Source: Desulfobacterales bacterium
Lineage (GTDB): Bacteria; Desulfobacterota; Desulfobacteria; Desulfobacterales; JAEINQ01
Direction of reading: 5' to 3'
Assembly (NCBI GenBank): GCA_016342285.1
Contig: JAEINQ010000003.1
Location: 104,365 to 168,364 of the forward strand
DNA: 64,000 nucleotides
Below the pieces are notes generated by a model that made no database searches, was not told where the DNA came from, and saw only the letters and a program-made list of their open reading frames with translations. The position numbers and the translations under genes are program-made. This document shows positions 8,746 to 17,941 of this stretch, piece after piece (the first letter of the stretch is position 1; the number at the start of each line of letters is the position of its first letter).

Positions 8746-9594
8746 GTGAACCGACTCGACCACCGTATCGGCGTTGTGGGCGCCGGCAACATGGGCGAAG
8801 CCATGATGGGCGCCATGATCCGCTCCCAGCTCGTCCGGCCCGAACAAGTTTGCATCAGCGATATCCGGCCCGAGCGCCTGTTGCAGCTGGAAAAAGCTTA
8901 CGGCGTCAGCACCACCGACGACAACCGAAGCCTTTTTATGAATAACGACGTGGTCGTTGTCGCCGTCAAGCCGCAACAAATCGACGCCCTTCTGGACGAA
9001 ATCACCGTCGGCGGCATTGCCGTGTGTACCCGAAAGCTGGTCATTTCCATCGCCGCCGGCATAACCCTGAAACGATTTGAGGACCGCCTTTACGCAACGC
9101 TGGACGAAGCCGCCCGTCAGCGCCTGCCCATCGTCCGGGTCATGCCCAACACACCGGCCCTGGTGCTGGCCGGCATGACCGGCATGAGCCCCAATGCCAA
9201 CGCCGCCGAGGCGGACGTCGCTGTAACCCGCGCCATTTTCGAAGCCATGGGCAGGGTGAACCAGTTCGATGAAAAAGACCTGGACGCGGTGACAGCCCTT
9301 TCCGGCAGTGGCCCCGCCTATGTCTTTTACCTGGCAGAAGCCATGATTGCCGGCGGCGTGGCAGCCGGGCTGGATCCGGATGCCGCGGCAACCCTGAGTC
9401 TGGCAACCCTGGAAGGTGCGGTCAAGCTCATGGCCGCCAGCCAGGAGCCGCCGGAGACCCTTCGCCAACGGGTCACCTCTCCGGGCGGCACCACGGAAGC
9501 GGCCGTGGGCATACTGGACCGGGCTCAGGTTCACCAACACATCGTCGACGCCATCGTGGCCGCAGCCGAACGCGCCAGGGAACTGAGCCGATAA
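8746..9594 (+). CDS. proC: Pyrroline-5-carboxylate reductase
   Basis: 282 residues from a GTG start with GGAAGGA about six bases upstream. It reduces 1-pyrroline-5-carboxylate to proline with NAD(P)H in the cytosol. The N-terminal Rossmann motif IGVVGAGNMGEAMMGAM is clear. The C-terminal dimer and active-site motif is also clear: LSGSGPAYVFYLAEAMIAGG, then RQRVTSPGGTTEA. It is divergent from yggT, a common association. The gene is monocistronic here, with a repeat-filled gap downstream. Confidence 0.95.
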   Translation: MNRLDHRIGVVGAGNMGEAMMGAMIRSQLVRPEQVCISDIRPERLLQLEKAYGVSTTDDNRSLFMNNDVVVVAVKPQQIDALLDEITVGGIAVCTRKLVISIAAGITLKRFEDRLYATLDEAARQRLPIVRVMPNTPALVLAGMTGMSPNANAAEADVAVTRAIFEAMGRVNQFDEKDLDAVTALSGSGPAYVFYLAEAMIAGGVAAGLDPDAAATLSLATLEGAVKLMAASQEPPETLRQRVTSPGGTTEAAVGILDRAQVHQHIVDAIVAAAERARELSR

Positions 9595-10008
9595 GCCGGG
9601 CCGCCCCGGGGAAATAACGAAAATCCGTAACCTTTGAGGCCCAAACGGCTCTGCATGGGTTCGGACCATGTTGTTCCCGTTTGGCGGTTCGTTCGTTTCC
9701 GCTCGCGAATCCGTTTTTGTAAAGAATCCTGGGCCAGAGGACGCTGATTTGGTTTGCCCTTTGGAGGGGCTGTCCTTTGATGCTTGAAATTTGAAGTGCC
9801 TAAAATGCCTAAAATTAAGGAATTCTGCCATATCTTAGTTTAAAAAGAACCGAAGCGAAGCGACTCCACAATTTTAGGCATTTCAAACTTTAGCTCATTT
9901 TAGGCATTTGCCGGCGATTATAGCGGCATAGCCAATTGACTCTGACCATGCCCTGAGGGCATGGATTTCAATGACGAATTAAAAACCGACACCGGAGCCA
10001 TCAAGACC
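9595..10008. repeat. Intergenic gap filled by a dispersed palindromic repeat
   Basis: From about 9784 to 9957 the sequence carries repeated TGCCTAAAATGCCTAAAATT words, a central AATTCTGCCATATC with GCGAAGCGACTCCAC, and inverted AATTTTAGGCATTT words, ending in a conserved tail (GACTCTGACCATGCCCTGAG). Close relatives lie at 39013-39140 and 26028-26176, and the same tail recurs at 17982-18002. The tail runs up to the ATG at 9961. That is why I place the ccdA start at the later ATG 10009. Confidence 0.65.
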
Positions 10009-10719
10009 ATGCTAACGGAAAGCGTTTCCTACTCAGCGGCATTTGCAGCGGGACTAATCTCTTTTTTCTCGCCCTGCATTCTGCCGCTCATACCGGCCTA
10101 TTTCACCTTTATCACCGGATTTTCCCTGGAAGAGCTAACCAAAAACGTCAGCGCCGACGTCCGAAAAAAAGTCATCCTTTCCACAGCCGCCTATGTCAGC
10201 GGATTTTCGCTGGTCTTTGTTCTGATGGGCGCCAGCGCCTCATACCTGGGGGCCATGATCTTTGATCACCGCAATGCCATCCGCATCATCGGCGGCCTGC
10301 TGATCATCGTTCTAGGGGTTCATATGACCGGTCTGGTCCGATTCAGGGCTCTGGATGTTGAAAAGCGGCTCCACCTCCGCAACAAGCCCCTCCATGTGTT
10401 TGGCACCTTTGTCGTGGGCATGGCCTTTGCCGCCGGCTGGAGCCCATGTATCGGGCCACTTCTGGGCTCCATTCTCATTATCGCCGGGAGCCAGGAAACC
10501 ATCTGGCAGGGCATGGCGCTGCTCGGCACCTATTCGACCGGACTGGCCTTGCCCTTTGTGCTGATGTCTGTTTTCATTCACTTCCTGGTCCGGTTCATTT
10601 CCAGGGCCACACGGATACTCAAATTCGTCAACCTCACGTCCGGCATACTGCTCATTGTTGTCGGCGCGATTCTACTGGCGGACCGGCTCAGCTGGTTCAC
10701 CGCTATAGGACAGCCATGA
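10009..10719 (+). CDS. ccdA: CcdA-like cytochrome c biogenesis / disulfide electron carrier
   Basis: 236 residues from ATG 10009. A frame also opens at 9961, but that ATG borders the repeat tail. Six hydrophobic helices are evident, and the two redox cysteines sit in the family motifs FFSPCILPLIPAYF and GWSPCIGPLLGSIL. CcdA carries reducing equivalents from cytosolic thioredoxin across the membrane to keep periplasmic haem-binding cysteines or other dithiols reduced. The stop overlaps the start of a periplasmic thioredoxin-like gene (ATGA), so the two probably work as a relay. This would serve the multihaem cytochromes such a bacterium makes, including TmcA in this window. Confidence 0.88.
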   Translation: MLTESVSYSAAFAAGLISFFSPCILPLIPAYFTFITGFSLEELTKNVSADVRKKVILSTAAYVSGFSLVFVLMGASASYLGAMIFDHRNAIRIIGGLLIIVLGVHMTGLVRFRALDVEKRLHLRNKPLHVFGTFVVGMAFAAGWSPCIGPLLGSILIIAGSQETIWQGMALLGTYSTGLALPFVLMSVFIHFLVRFISRATRILKFVNLTSGILLIVVGAILLADRLSWFTAIGQP

Positions 10720-11144
10720 AAACGACTTCCTTTCCCCTGTTTTTCCGTTGCCTGATGCTGGCCGCCTTTTGCTGGATACTGACCCCAGGCACCCACCAGG
10801 CCTTGGCTCAGGAAACCATTCGATGGCAGCCCTACGATACCGGGATCCCTTCGGCAAAGGCCGACAAGAAAAAGCTGATGCTCCATTTTTATGCAGACTG
10901 GTGCGGCTACTGCAAAAAGATGGAAGCGGAAACATTTCGCAACAAGGAAGTCATTCAGGCACTCAACGACCGGTTCGTGACAGTGCGGGTTGACACGGAG
11001 CGTCAAAAACGGATCGCCGCACAGTTTCAGGTCCGAGGCCTTCCGGACACGTGGTTCGTGGGCGAAGACGGCGTTCCCATCGGCAACCGGGCCGGGTTCA
11101 TGTCGGCGGACCAACTGCTGAAAATCCTTCGCAGCCTGCCGTAA
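10716..11144 (+). CDS. Exported thioredoxin-fold protein
   Basis: 142 residues. A signal peptide occupies about residues 1-30 (FRCLMLAAFCWILTPGTHQA) with a likely cleavage after ALA. The mature part is a thioredoxin-like domain with the redox motif WCGYC (Cys63 and Cys66) and a cis-Pro loop (RGLPDTWF). The FYADWCGYCKKM motif is typical of DsbD-gamma/SoxW-like reductants. The start overlaps the ccdA stop by four bases, so the pair is translationally coupled. CcdA probably reduces this protein, which then reduces periplasmic disulfides or apocytochromes. Confidence 0.85.
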   Translation: MKTTSFPLFFRCLMLAAFCWILTPGTHQALAQETIRWQPYDTGIPSAKADKKKLMLHFYADWCGYCKKMEAETFRNKEVIQALNDRFVTVRVDTERQKRIAAQFQVRGLPDTWFVGEDGVPIGNRAGFMSADQLLKILRSLP

Positions 11145-11171
11145 TGGGCGTTATTGGGGTAACTGTTCACG

Positions 11172-11302
11172 GGGTTGAAACTCTCAGAGAGTTCCGAACC
11201 CTCGCACGGTAAGCGTTTAAAGGGTGCCGTAGATGCGAGGCGCCGGGCATGCCGACGTACTATTTCGTACTTCAAATGCCCGGGAACAAAGTCACGCCTC
11301 GG
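11172..11302. repeat. Two consecutive hairpin elements after the ccdA operon
   Basis: The first hairpin (11172-11201) pairs GGGTT...AACTCT with AGAGTT...AACCC around CAG and has no T run. The second (about 11236-11302) has outer arms GAGGCG/CGCCTC and inner arms CCGGGCAT/ATGCCCGG around two GTAC words. The second looks like a REP-type mobile palindrome. The first may act as a factor-dependent terminator. Confidence 0.5.
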
Positions 11303-11325
11303 CGTGATGCCCTGTGAATGCTTAC

Positions 11326-11583
11326 TTATTTGGAGTAGCGGTAAGCGTAGCGGCGAGCCAAACGAAAGGCGGCCGAAAGGATAACCAGGGCGCAAAGCGC
11401 CACAAGAAGCACCGGCAACCACACATGGCCATGCCATTGGGGATGACCGCGGGCCAGGTCGATGCCCACCAGCCCGAAGGCCGCCGCCACCGCCAGCCCG
11501 ATGATCATCACCCAACAGAGCGTTTCGGAGTCGTACCAAGGCGTGATAGCTTTTCGAAAGACCGGCCCCTGATCCAGATGCAT
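11326..11583 (-). CDS. Small membrane protein of unknown function
   Basis: 85 residues with two predicted membrane helices (about residues 23-41, LCWVMIIGLAVAAAFGLVG; and 53-72, VWLPVLLVALCALVILSAAF) and short charged ends (MHLDQGPVFRK; RLARRYAYRYSK). The composition is that of a genuine inner-membrane protein. It stands alone, convergent with the ccdA operon and divergent from the ChaN-like gene. I do not recognise a family. Confidence 0.55.
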   Translation of the reverse strand: MHLDQGPVFRKAITPWYDSETLCWVMIIGLAVAAAFGLVGIDLARGHPQWHGHVWLPVLLVALCALVILSAAFRLARRYAYRYSK

Positions 11584-11780
11584 GGCAACCTTTCCGGCAA
11601 CAACGCCAAACGTTTGTTTACTTTTGCCACGTCAACAAAGGTGTCTCGGCATAACCCGTTGACGCTGCCTACGCCCCAGGACGTGGGGTGCTAAATCGAA
11701 TTGAAGGGTACCGTTCCGGGGTAAACATGGGCGGCGCGACACCTACCCGTTTCTATGACCCAAAACCGGAATAAAATCAA

Positions 11781-12728
11781 ATGGAACATCGCCACCCATC
11801 CGTCATCAGCCCGACCGGCACTCCCCAGATCAAAGGGATGCTAGTGTTTGCCCTGACGGTTCTCATGCTGCTCGGATGTGCGCCGGCAGCCCGGCGCCTG
11901 ACCGTCGAATCATTAAGTCAGGGTTTTTTGCCCGGCACCATTGTGGACACACGCAGTCGGCAGCCCATCGACTTTGCCGCGTTCATCACAGCCCTGGAAC
12001 AGGTGGCCATTGTCTACGTGGGCGAGAGCCACATGGACCCGGCCCACCACGACGTTCAGCGCCGGGTCATTGAGGCCCTGGCCGATCGCCGGCCCGGACT
12101 GGCGGTGGGCCTGGAAATGTTTGATCGAACCTACCAGCCGATCCTCGACCAGTGGGGCCGGGGCCTTCTGGACGAAAACGCCCTGCTGGAAAAAAGCCAC
12201 TGGTACGCCAACTGGCGATACCCTTACCCCCTCTACCGCGAACTGATGGAGACCATTCGAACCCGGGGGCTGCGGCCCGTGGCCCTGAACCTTCCCTTTC
12301 ACATTCCACCAAAAATCGCCGCGGGGGGGCTCGACAGCCTTTTTGGCGACGACCGCAAGCACCTGCCCCTGCGCCTCGACACCACAAACGCCCAGCACCG
12401 GGCGTTCGTGGCCCGAATCTTCCAGCAACACCGGTCGATAGGAAACATAAACTTTGAAAAGTTCTACCAGGCCCAGTGCGCATGGGAAGAGGCCATGGCC
12501 GAGGCAGTCGCGGAAGGCGCCGGAAACAGCCCCATGGTGGTCCTTGCCGGCAGCGGACACATCATCGAAAAATTCGGCATTCCGCTTCGCGCTTTTGCGC
12601 GCAACGGCGCCGCCTATCTCACCGTCCTGCCCGTATCGGCCGGCGGCACGGCCCAACTGACCGAGGCCGACTTTCTATGGGTCACGCCCGCCAGGCCGAA
12701 GTTAATCCCCATGCACAAAGGCGGATAA
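11781..12728 (+). CDS. ChaN-like lipoprotein (DUF399)
   Basis: 315 residues. A hydrophobic segment ends in the lipobox LMLLGC with Cys33 as the lipidated residue. The body matches the haem-binding/uptake ChaN family: IVYVGESHMDPAHHDVQRRV near the start with its conserved Glu/His residues, AVGLEMFDRTYQP, a WRYPYPLYRELM stretch, and VVLAGSGHI near the end. ChaN-type proteins are outer-membrane lipoproteins linked to iron or haem acquisition in other bacteria. Here it stands alone, with no iron-uptake neighbours, so its role is uncertain. The start codon has only a weak upstream site. Confidence 0.8.
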   Translation: MEHRHPSVISPTGTPQIKGMLVFALTVLMLLGCAPAARRLTVESLSQGFLPGTIVDTRSRQPIDFAAFITALEQVAIVYVGESHMDPAHHDVQRRVIEALADRRPGLAVGLEMFDRTYQPILDQWGRGLLDENALLEKSHWYANWRYPYPLYRELMETIRTRGLRPVALNLPFHIPPKIAAGGLDSLFGDDRKHLPLRLDTTNAQHRAFVARIFQQHRSIGNINFEKFYQAQCAWEEAMAEAVAEGAGNSPMVVLAGSGHIIEKFGIPLRAFARNGAAYLTVLPVSAGGTAQLTEADFLWVTPARPKLIPMHKGG

Positions 12729-12736
12729 GCGACAAC

Positions 12737-12783
12737 CCACTATATGTTGAAAATACCTGTTGACACACAACAAGATGTTGTAA
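12737..12783 (+). promoter_or_regulatory. Candidate tandem NrdR boxes upstream of nrdD
   Basis: Two sites fit the NrdR box core (C.A.AT.T.G spacing): CCACTATATGTTGAAA at 12737-12752 and CAACAAGATGTTGTAA at 12768-12783. They start exactly 31 bases apart, the three-turn spacing characteristic of paired NrdR boxes. They lie about 160-200 bases upstream of nrdD, overlapping a TTGACA at 12760-12765. No nrdR gene is in the window. Confidence 0.55.
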
Positions 12784-12938
12784 TAGGCTTCCTTTACCGC
12801 AGGCCACTCATCTGCACCTATCTAAACCATCAACCGATTTAAATGTCCGATACATTTTCCACAAACGGGAATCATCTTCCGTGAATGGAAACACAGACGG
12901 CTCTTTCATTAATTTACCGAACCTGTCGAGGTGAGCGT

Positions 12939-15029
12939 GTGATTGAAAAAATCAAGAAACGGGACGGTCGGGTCGTCGAATTCGACTCATCGAAAATCAC
13001 CGCTGCCATCGCCAAGGCAGGCAAGGCCACCGGCGATTTCCAGGAACGGGAAGCCAAGAAAATGACTCTTCGCGTGCTGACCCTGGCCCATGAAATGCGC
13101 CTGGATCCGGAACCCGAAGTCGAAGAGGTCCAGGATATCGTTGAGCGCGTATTGCTCGATTCGCCCTTTTCCGATACGGCCAAGGCCTATATCCTTTACC
13201 GTGCACAACATGCCCAGATCCGCCAGATGGCCACCAAGGCCAATGTGGACCTGGTGGACCACTACATCCAGAAACTGGACTGGAAAATAAAAGAAAACAG
13301 CAACATGTGTTACTCCCTGCAGGGGCTCAACAACTACATCTCCTCGGACGTCACCTCCGAGTACTGGCTCAACTGCATCTATCCGCCCGAGATTCGGCAG
13401 GCACACAAGTCCGGCGCGCTGCACATTCACGACTTGAGCCTGCTATCGGTCTACTGCGTGGGCTGGGATCTTCAGGACCTGCTCAAAAACGGCTTCAAAG
13501 GGGTCGAAGGCAAGGTTGAAAGCGCGCCTCCCCGACACCTGCGTTCGGCTCTGGGGCAAATCGTCAACTTTTTCTACACCCTTCAGGGCGAAGCGGCCGG
13601 CGCCCAGGCCCTGTCCAATTTCGACACCCTGCTGGCCCCCTTTGTACGCTACGACGATCTCAGCTACAAAGAAGTCAAGCAAGCCCTTCAGGAGTTCGTC
13701 TTCAACATCAACATCCCCACCCGGGTGGGGTTCCAGACCCCCTTTACCAACATCACCATGGATCTGATCGTTCCGAACCTGCTCAAGGATGTAGCGGTCA
13801 TCGTGGGCGGCACGGAAAGAGAAGAGACCTACGCCGCCTTCCAGCCTGAAATGGACGTGATCAACCGGGCCTTTGCCGACGTCATGATGGAAGGCGACGC
13901 CAAGGGCCGCGTTTTCACCTTCCCGATTCCCACCTACAACATCACCGAGGATTTCAACTGGGACAATCCCAACCTGGACATGATCTGGAGAATGACCGGC
14001 AAATACGGCATCCCGTATTTCTCCAATTTCATCAACTCGGACATGTCACCCGACGATGCCCGCTCCATGTGCTGCCGACTGCGCCTGGACAACCGCGAAC
14101 TGCTCAAGCGGGGCGGCGGCCTCTTCGGCGCCAACCCCCTGACCGGCTCCATCGGCGTGGTCACCATCAACCTTCCCAGAATCGGATACACGGCCCGCAC
14201 CCGGGAGGAATTCTTCGCCAAACTCGACGGTCAGGTTCAGTTGGCTGTTGAAAGCCTGGCCATCAAGCGCAAAGTCTTGGAGAAATTCACCGACCGCAAT
14301 CTCTACCCCTACTCCAAGTTCTACCTCCGGGAAATCAAGAACGGGTCCGGGCTCTACTGGAAAAACCACTTTTCCACCATCGGCATCATCGGCATGAACG
14401 AATCCTGCCTTAATTTCCTGGGAAAGGACATCGGCAGCGAGCCGGGCCGCAAATTCTCCCTTGAAGTCCTCGATTTTCTCCGGCAGCGGATGTCGGAAAT
14501 CCAGGATCAGACCGGGGACATCTTCAACCTGGAAGCCACTCCGGGTGAAGGGACATCGTACCGGCTGTGCATGCTGGACAAGAAGCGGTATCCGGACATC
14601 GTCTGCGCCAACGAAGAGGATTTCCGAAAGGGAACGGCCCCCTACTACACCAACTCGACCCAGCTTCCGGTCAATTACACCGACGACCTGTTCGAAACGC
14701 TCTCCCTGCAGGACGAACTTCAGACCAAGTATACCGGCGGCACCGTCCTGCACATTTTCCTGGGTGAGCAGGTACGGGACACCGAAGCCCTGAAAAGCCT
14801 CGTTCGGAAAGTGGCCACCAACTACCGATTGCCGTATTTCACCATCACGCCGACCTTCAGCGTCTGTCCGGCCCACGGCTATCTCACCGGAGAGCAAACC
14901 CATTGCGCCGTCTGCAGTCAGGAGACCGAGGTCTATTCCAGGGTCGTGGGCTACCTGCGGCCCATTAAACAATGGAACAACGGCAAACAGGCCGAATACA
15001 GCCGCCGAAAAACCTTCGAGGTCGCCTGA
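12939..15029 (+). CDS. nrdD: Anaerobic (class III) ribonucleoside-triphosphate reductase
   Basis: 696 residues from GTG 12939, which has GAGGTG five bases upstream. An ATG at 12885 would add 18 residues with no clear ribosome site. The N-terminus is an ATP-cone domain (KKRDGRVVEFDSSKI...). The catalytic barrel follows. The C-terminus has the four-Cys zinc site (CPAHG...CAVC) and the glycyl-radical motif RVVGYLRP, with the radical Gly about 26 residues from the end. The enzyme makes deoxynucleotides without oxygen, using a glycyl radical installed by NrdG, whose gene follows 18 bases later. Confidence 0.96.
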   Translation: MIEKIKKRDGRVVEFDSSKITAAIAKAGKATGDFQEREAKKMTLRVLTLAHEMRLDPEPEVEEVQDIVERVLLDSPFSDTAKAYILYRAQHAQIRQMATKANVDLVDHYIQKLDWKIKENSNMCYSLQGLNNYISSDVTSEYWLNCIYPPEIRQAHKSGALHIHDLSLLSVYCVGWDLQDLLKNGFKGVEGKVESAPPRHLRSALGQIVNFFYTLQGEAAGAQALSNFDTLLAPFVRYDDLSYKEVKQALQEFVFNINIPTRVGFQTPFTNITMDLIVPNLLKDVAVIVGGTEREETYAAFQPEMDVINRAFADVMMEGDAKGRVFTFPIPTYNITEDFNWDNPNLDMIWRMTGKYGIPYFSNFINSDMSPDDARSMCCRLRLDNRELLKRGGGLFGANPLTGSIGVVTINLPRIGYTARTREEFFAKLDGQVQLAVESLAIKRKVLEKFTDRNLYPYSKFYLREIKNGSGLYWKNHFSTIGIIGMNESCLNFLGKDIGSEPGRKFSLEVLDFLRQRMSEIQDQTGDIFNLEATPGEGTSYRLCMLDKKRYPDIVCANEEDFRKGTAPYYTNSTQLPVNYTDDLFETLSLQDELQTKYTGGTVLHIFLGEQVRDTEALKSLVRKVATNYRLPYFTITPTFSVCPAHGYLTGEQTHCAVCSQETEVYSRVVGYLRPIKQWNNGKQAEYSRRKTFEVA

Positions 15030-15047
15030 CCCCGCATCACTGCCATA

Positions 15048-15776
15048 ATGGAAAACAAACCAGACAAGGGGGCCCCGGTGTTTTTCGGCGGCCTCCAAAA
15101 GAACTCATTAATCGATTACCCGGGAAAGATCAGCTGCGTGCTTTTTTTTTCCGGGTGCAACTTTTCCTGCCCTTACTGTCACAATCCCGACCTGGCCCTG
15201 GGCCGGGCACACACCCAACAGCAGGTCCCGGAAGAGGCCGCCTTTGATTTTCTGACCCGACGGCGGGGCCTTCTTCAAGGGGTCGTGCTCACCGGCGGCG
15301 AAGCGTGCCTCAATCCGCACCTGTCGCGGATCTGCCGCCGCATCAAGGCGCTGGGATACCCGGTCAAGCTCGACACCAACGGCAGCCGGCCAAAGGTCCT
15401 TACCGCCCTTCTGGCCGAACACCTGATCGACTACGTGGCCATGGACATCAAGACCACCCCCGGCGCCTATTTCCCGACCCTTCGCCCCATTGACCGTCCC
15501 CAGGATATCGAGGCCAGCATCGACATCCTGCTTGCCGCTGACATCGACACTGAATTTCGCACCACCTGTGCCGCCCCCCTGGTCAATGCCACGGTGATCG
15601 AGGCCATTGCCCGGCGCATCCAAGGCGCCCGGTGCTACGCACTCCAGCCCTGCCTTACCCAAGATGCCCTGGACCCGGCCTTTTTTACAACCCATCCGGA
15701 TCAGCCCACCCGCGAAGACCTTGCCGCCTTTCAGCGCATCGCCGCCCCTTTCGTGAAATCCTGCCTCGTCCGATAA
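15048..15776 (+). CDS. nrdG: Anaerobic ribonucleotide reductase activating radical SAM enzyme
   Basis: 242 residues. The radical SAM motif is CNFSCPYCHNP near residue 38 (CxxxCxxC), preceded by SLIDYPGKISCVLFFSGC as in the activase family. The later GGEACLNPHL motif and LDTNGSRP strand belong to the SAM barrel. It cleaves S-adenosylmethionine to generate the glycyl radical on NrdD. Its position directly after nrdD confirms the pairing. Confidence 0.95.
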   Translation: MENKPDKGAPVFFGGLQKNSLIDYPGKISCVLFFSGCNFSCPYCHNPDLALGRAHTQQQVPEEAAFDFLTRRRGLLQGVVLTGGEACLNPHLSRICRRIKALGYPVKLDTNGSRPKVLTALLAEHLIDYVAMDIKTTPGAYFPTLRPIDRPQDIEASIDILLAADIDTEFRTTCAAPLVNATVIEAIARRIQGARCYALQPCLTQDALDPAFFTTHPDQPTREDLAAFQRIAAPFVKSCLVR

Positions 15777-15952
15777 GGAAAAGCCCGGCAGTCAACAAAT
15801 CTGTTGCAATGACTTCATATTAACAACGGAATCAATACAAAATCCCCCTCTTCCGGCCCCTGTCGATCGCGATCTCGCCTTTTCCCGTCCGGTATCAAAC
15901 TCGTCGCGTAAAGCAAACAGAATTCACATACTGTACGTCATTCATATTTTCC

Positions 15953-15982
15953 TTGACACTTCCTTGCTGAATTCCGTACATT
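15953..15982 (+). promoter_or_regulatory. Candidate sigma70 promoter of the propionyl-CoA-synthetase-like gene
   Basis: TTGACA at 15953-15958 and TACATT at 15977-15982 are separated by 18 bases, about 55 bases before the start codon. The rest of the 260-base gap after nrdG holds nothing else that I can recognise. Confidence 0.4.
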
Positions 15983-16036
15983 GACCTGGACTTGCGGCCT
16001 ACCTGCCGAAACACAAAAACCGAAGGGAGGACGAAC

Positions 16037-17941
16037 ATGACCAACGCGTACGATAAGGCTTTTGCCCAATCCATCAACGATCCGGACGGGTTCTGGACCG
16101 GGCCGGCTGAGGACTGCCACTGGTACAAGAAATGGGACAAGGTGCTCGACGACAGCAATAAGCCGTTTTACCGTTGGTTTACAGGCGGGGAAGTGAACAC
16201 CTGCTATAACGCCCTGGACTATCATATCGAAAACGGCCGGGGCGGTCAGCACGCACTGATCTACGACTCCCCGGTAACCAACACCATCCGAAAATACACC
16301 TATGTCCAGCTCCGCGACGAAGTGGCGCGATTTGCCGGGGTGCTGTTCAACCAGGGGGTGGCCAAGGGGGACCGGGTCATCATCTACATGCCCATGATCG
16401 CCGAGGCGGCCATCGCCATGCTGGCCTGCGCTCGGATCGGCGCGGTCCACTCGGTGGTCTTCGGCGGGTTTGCCGCCAAAGAGCTGGCCACACGAATCGA
16501 CGATGCCAAGCCCAAGGTCATCGTGTCGGCCTCCTGCGGCATCGAGGTCAAACGGGTCATCGCCTACAAGCCCCTGCTGGACAAGGCCATTGATTTTGCC
16601 GAGTTCAAACCGGAAAAATGCGTGATCTTCCAGCGCCCCATGGAAGAGGCGTCCATGGTGGCGGGACGGGACGTGGACTGGATGGAGGCCATGGAATCGG
16701 CCCAGCCCCAGGACTGCGTACCGGTGGCAGCCACCGACCCGCTCTATATTCTTTACACCTCGGGCACCACGGGCGAGCCCAAGGGGGTGGTCAGAGACAA
16801 CGGCGGGCACATGGTGGCCCTCAAGTGGTCCATGAAGGCGGTTTACAACGTCGATGCCGGGGATGTCTACTGGGCCGCCTCGGACGTGGGCTGGGTGGTG
16901 GGCCACAGCTATATCGTCTACGCTCCCCTTCTGCAGGGTTGCACCACGATCCTGTTCGAAGGCAAACCGGTAGGGACCCCCGATGCCGGCGTCTTCTGGC
17001 GGGTGATCAGTGAACACAAGGTCAAATGCATGTTCACCGCGCCCACAGCCTTTCGGGCCATCAAACGCGAGGACCCCAGGGCGGAGTTGATGAAGAACTA
17101 CGACCTGTCCTGCTTTAAAACGCTTTTTCTGGCCGGAGAACGGCTGGATCCGGACACCCTGCACTGGGCGGAAAACTGTCTGAAAATACCTGTGATCGAC
17201 CACTGGTGGCAGACCGAGACCGGCTGGGCCATCTGTGCCAACTGCATGGGGATCCACGACTTCCCGGTCAAAATGGGCTCGCCCACCAAACCGGCCCCGG
17301 GGTGGAACGTCCAGGTGGTGGATCCGGACTGCAATGTCGTCAAGACGGGCGAAATCGGTGCCCTGGTGGTCAAACTGCCCCTGCCCCCCGGGACCCTGCC
17401 GAGCCTGTGGCAGAACGACAAGCGCTACGTAGAATCCTATCTCGAGGAATTTCCCGGCTACTACAAAACCGCCGATGCCGGCTACATCGACGAGGAAGGC
17501 TATGTCTACGTCATGAGCCGCACCGACGACATCATCAACGTGGCCGGTCACCGGCTCTCTACCGGAGCCATGGAGGAGGTGCTGGCCGATCACCCGGAGG
17601 TGGCCGAATGCGCCGTGCTCGGCGTCGAGGATCAACTCAAGGGGCAGGTGCCCGTGGGTTTTCTGGTCTTAAACGCCGGGGTCGATCGGCCCCATGAAGA
17701 CATCGTCAAGGAGGTGATCGCCATGGTCCGCGACCGCATCGGACCGGTGGCCGCCTTTAAGACCGCCACGGTGGTCAAACGGCTGCCCAAGACCCGTTCG
17801 GGCAAGATCCTGCGGGGCACCATTCAAAAGATCGCCGACAACCAGCAATACAAAGTGCCGGCCACCATCGACGATCCGACCATCCTTGTGGAAATGGAAG
17901 AGGCCCTGATCGGCATCGGGTATGCCAAGGCCAGAAAATAA
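16037..17941 (+). CDS. prpE: Propionyl-CoA synthetase-like acyl-CoA ligase
   Basis: 634 residues from ATG 16037, with GGGAGG upstream. It is an AMP-forming acyl-CoA synthetase of the acetyl/propionyl-CoA synthetase branch. The P-loop is YTSGTTGEPKG, the aryl/acyl-pocket motif is WWQTETGWAI as in PrpE/ACSS3 proteins, and the hinge and C-terminal catalytic lysine region is KTRSGKILRGTI. It activates short-chain acids (propionate or similar) with ATP and CoA in the cytosol. It stands alone with its own promoter and a strong terminator. In this organism it would feed propionate into central metabolism. Specificity between acetate, propionate and butyrate cannot be read from sequence alone. Confidence 0.85.
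   Translation: MTNAYDKAFAQSINDPDGFWTGPAEDCHWYKKWDKVLDDSNKPFYRWFTGGEVNTCYNALDYHIENGRGGQHALIYDSPVTNTIRKYTYVQLRDEVARFAGVLFNQGVAKGDRVIIYMPMIAEAAIAMLACARIGAVHSVVFGGFAAKELATRIDDAKPKVIVSASCGIEVKRVIAYKPLLDKAIDFAEFKPEKCVIFQRPMEEASMVAGRDVDWMEAMESAQPQDCVPVAATDPLYILYTSGTTGEPKGVVRDNGGHMVALKWSMKAVYNVDAGDVYWAASDVGWVVGHSYIVYAPLLQGCTTILFEGKPVGTPDAGVFWRVISEHKVKCMFTAPTAFRAIKREDPRAELMKNYDLSCFKTLFLAGERLDPDTLHWAENCLKIPVIDHWWQTETGWAICANCMGIHDFPVKMGSPTKPAPGWNVQVVDPDCNVVKTGEIGALVVKLPLPPGTLPSLWQNDKRYVESYLEEFPGYYKTADAGYIDEEGYVYVMSRTDDIINVAGHRLSTGAMEEVLADHPEVAECAVLGVEDQLKGQVPVGFLVLNAGVDRPHEDIVKEVIAMVRDRIGPVAAFKTATVVKRLPKTRSGKILRGTIQKIADNQQYKVPATIDDPTILVEMEEALIGIGYAKARK

Noticed and set aside
8374..9831. A 485-residue open frame on the minus strand over proC
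   Set aside because: It runs opposite the well-supported proC gene, has His/Gly-rich antisense composition and no domain pattern.
9961..10008. Upstream ATG for ccdA
   Set aside because: It borders the conserved tail of a dispersed repeat. The later ATG has a GGAG upstream and leaves the normal CcdA N-terminus.
12885..12938. Upstream ATG for nrdD
   Set aside because: There is no ribosome site, whereas GTG 12939 has GAGGTG at the right distance and starts just before the ATP-cone.
15938..17635. A 565-residue open frame on the minus strand
   Set aside because: It is the antisense of the propionyl-CoA-synthetase-like gene, whose motifs and ribosome site are clear.
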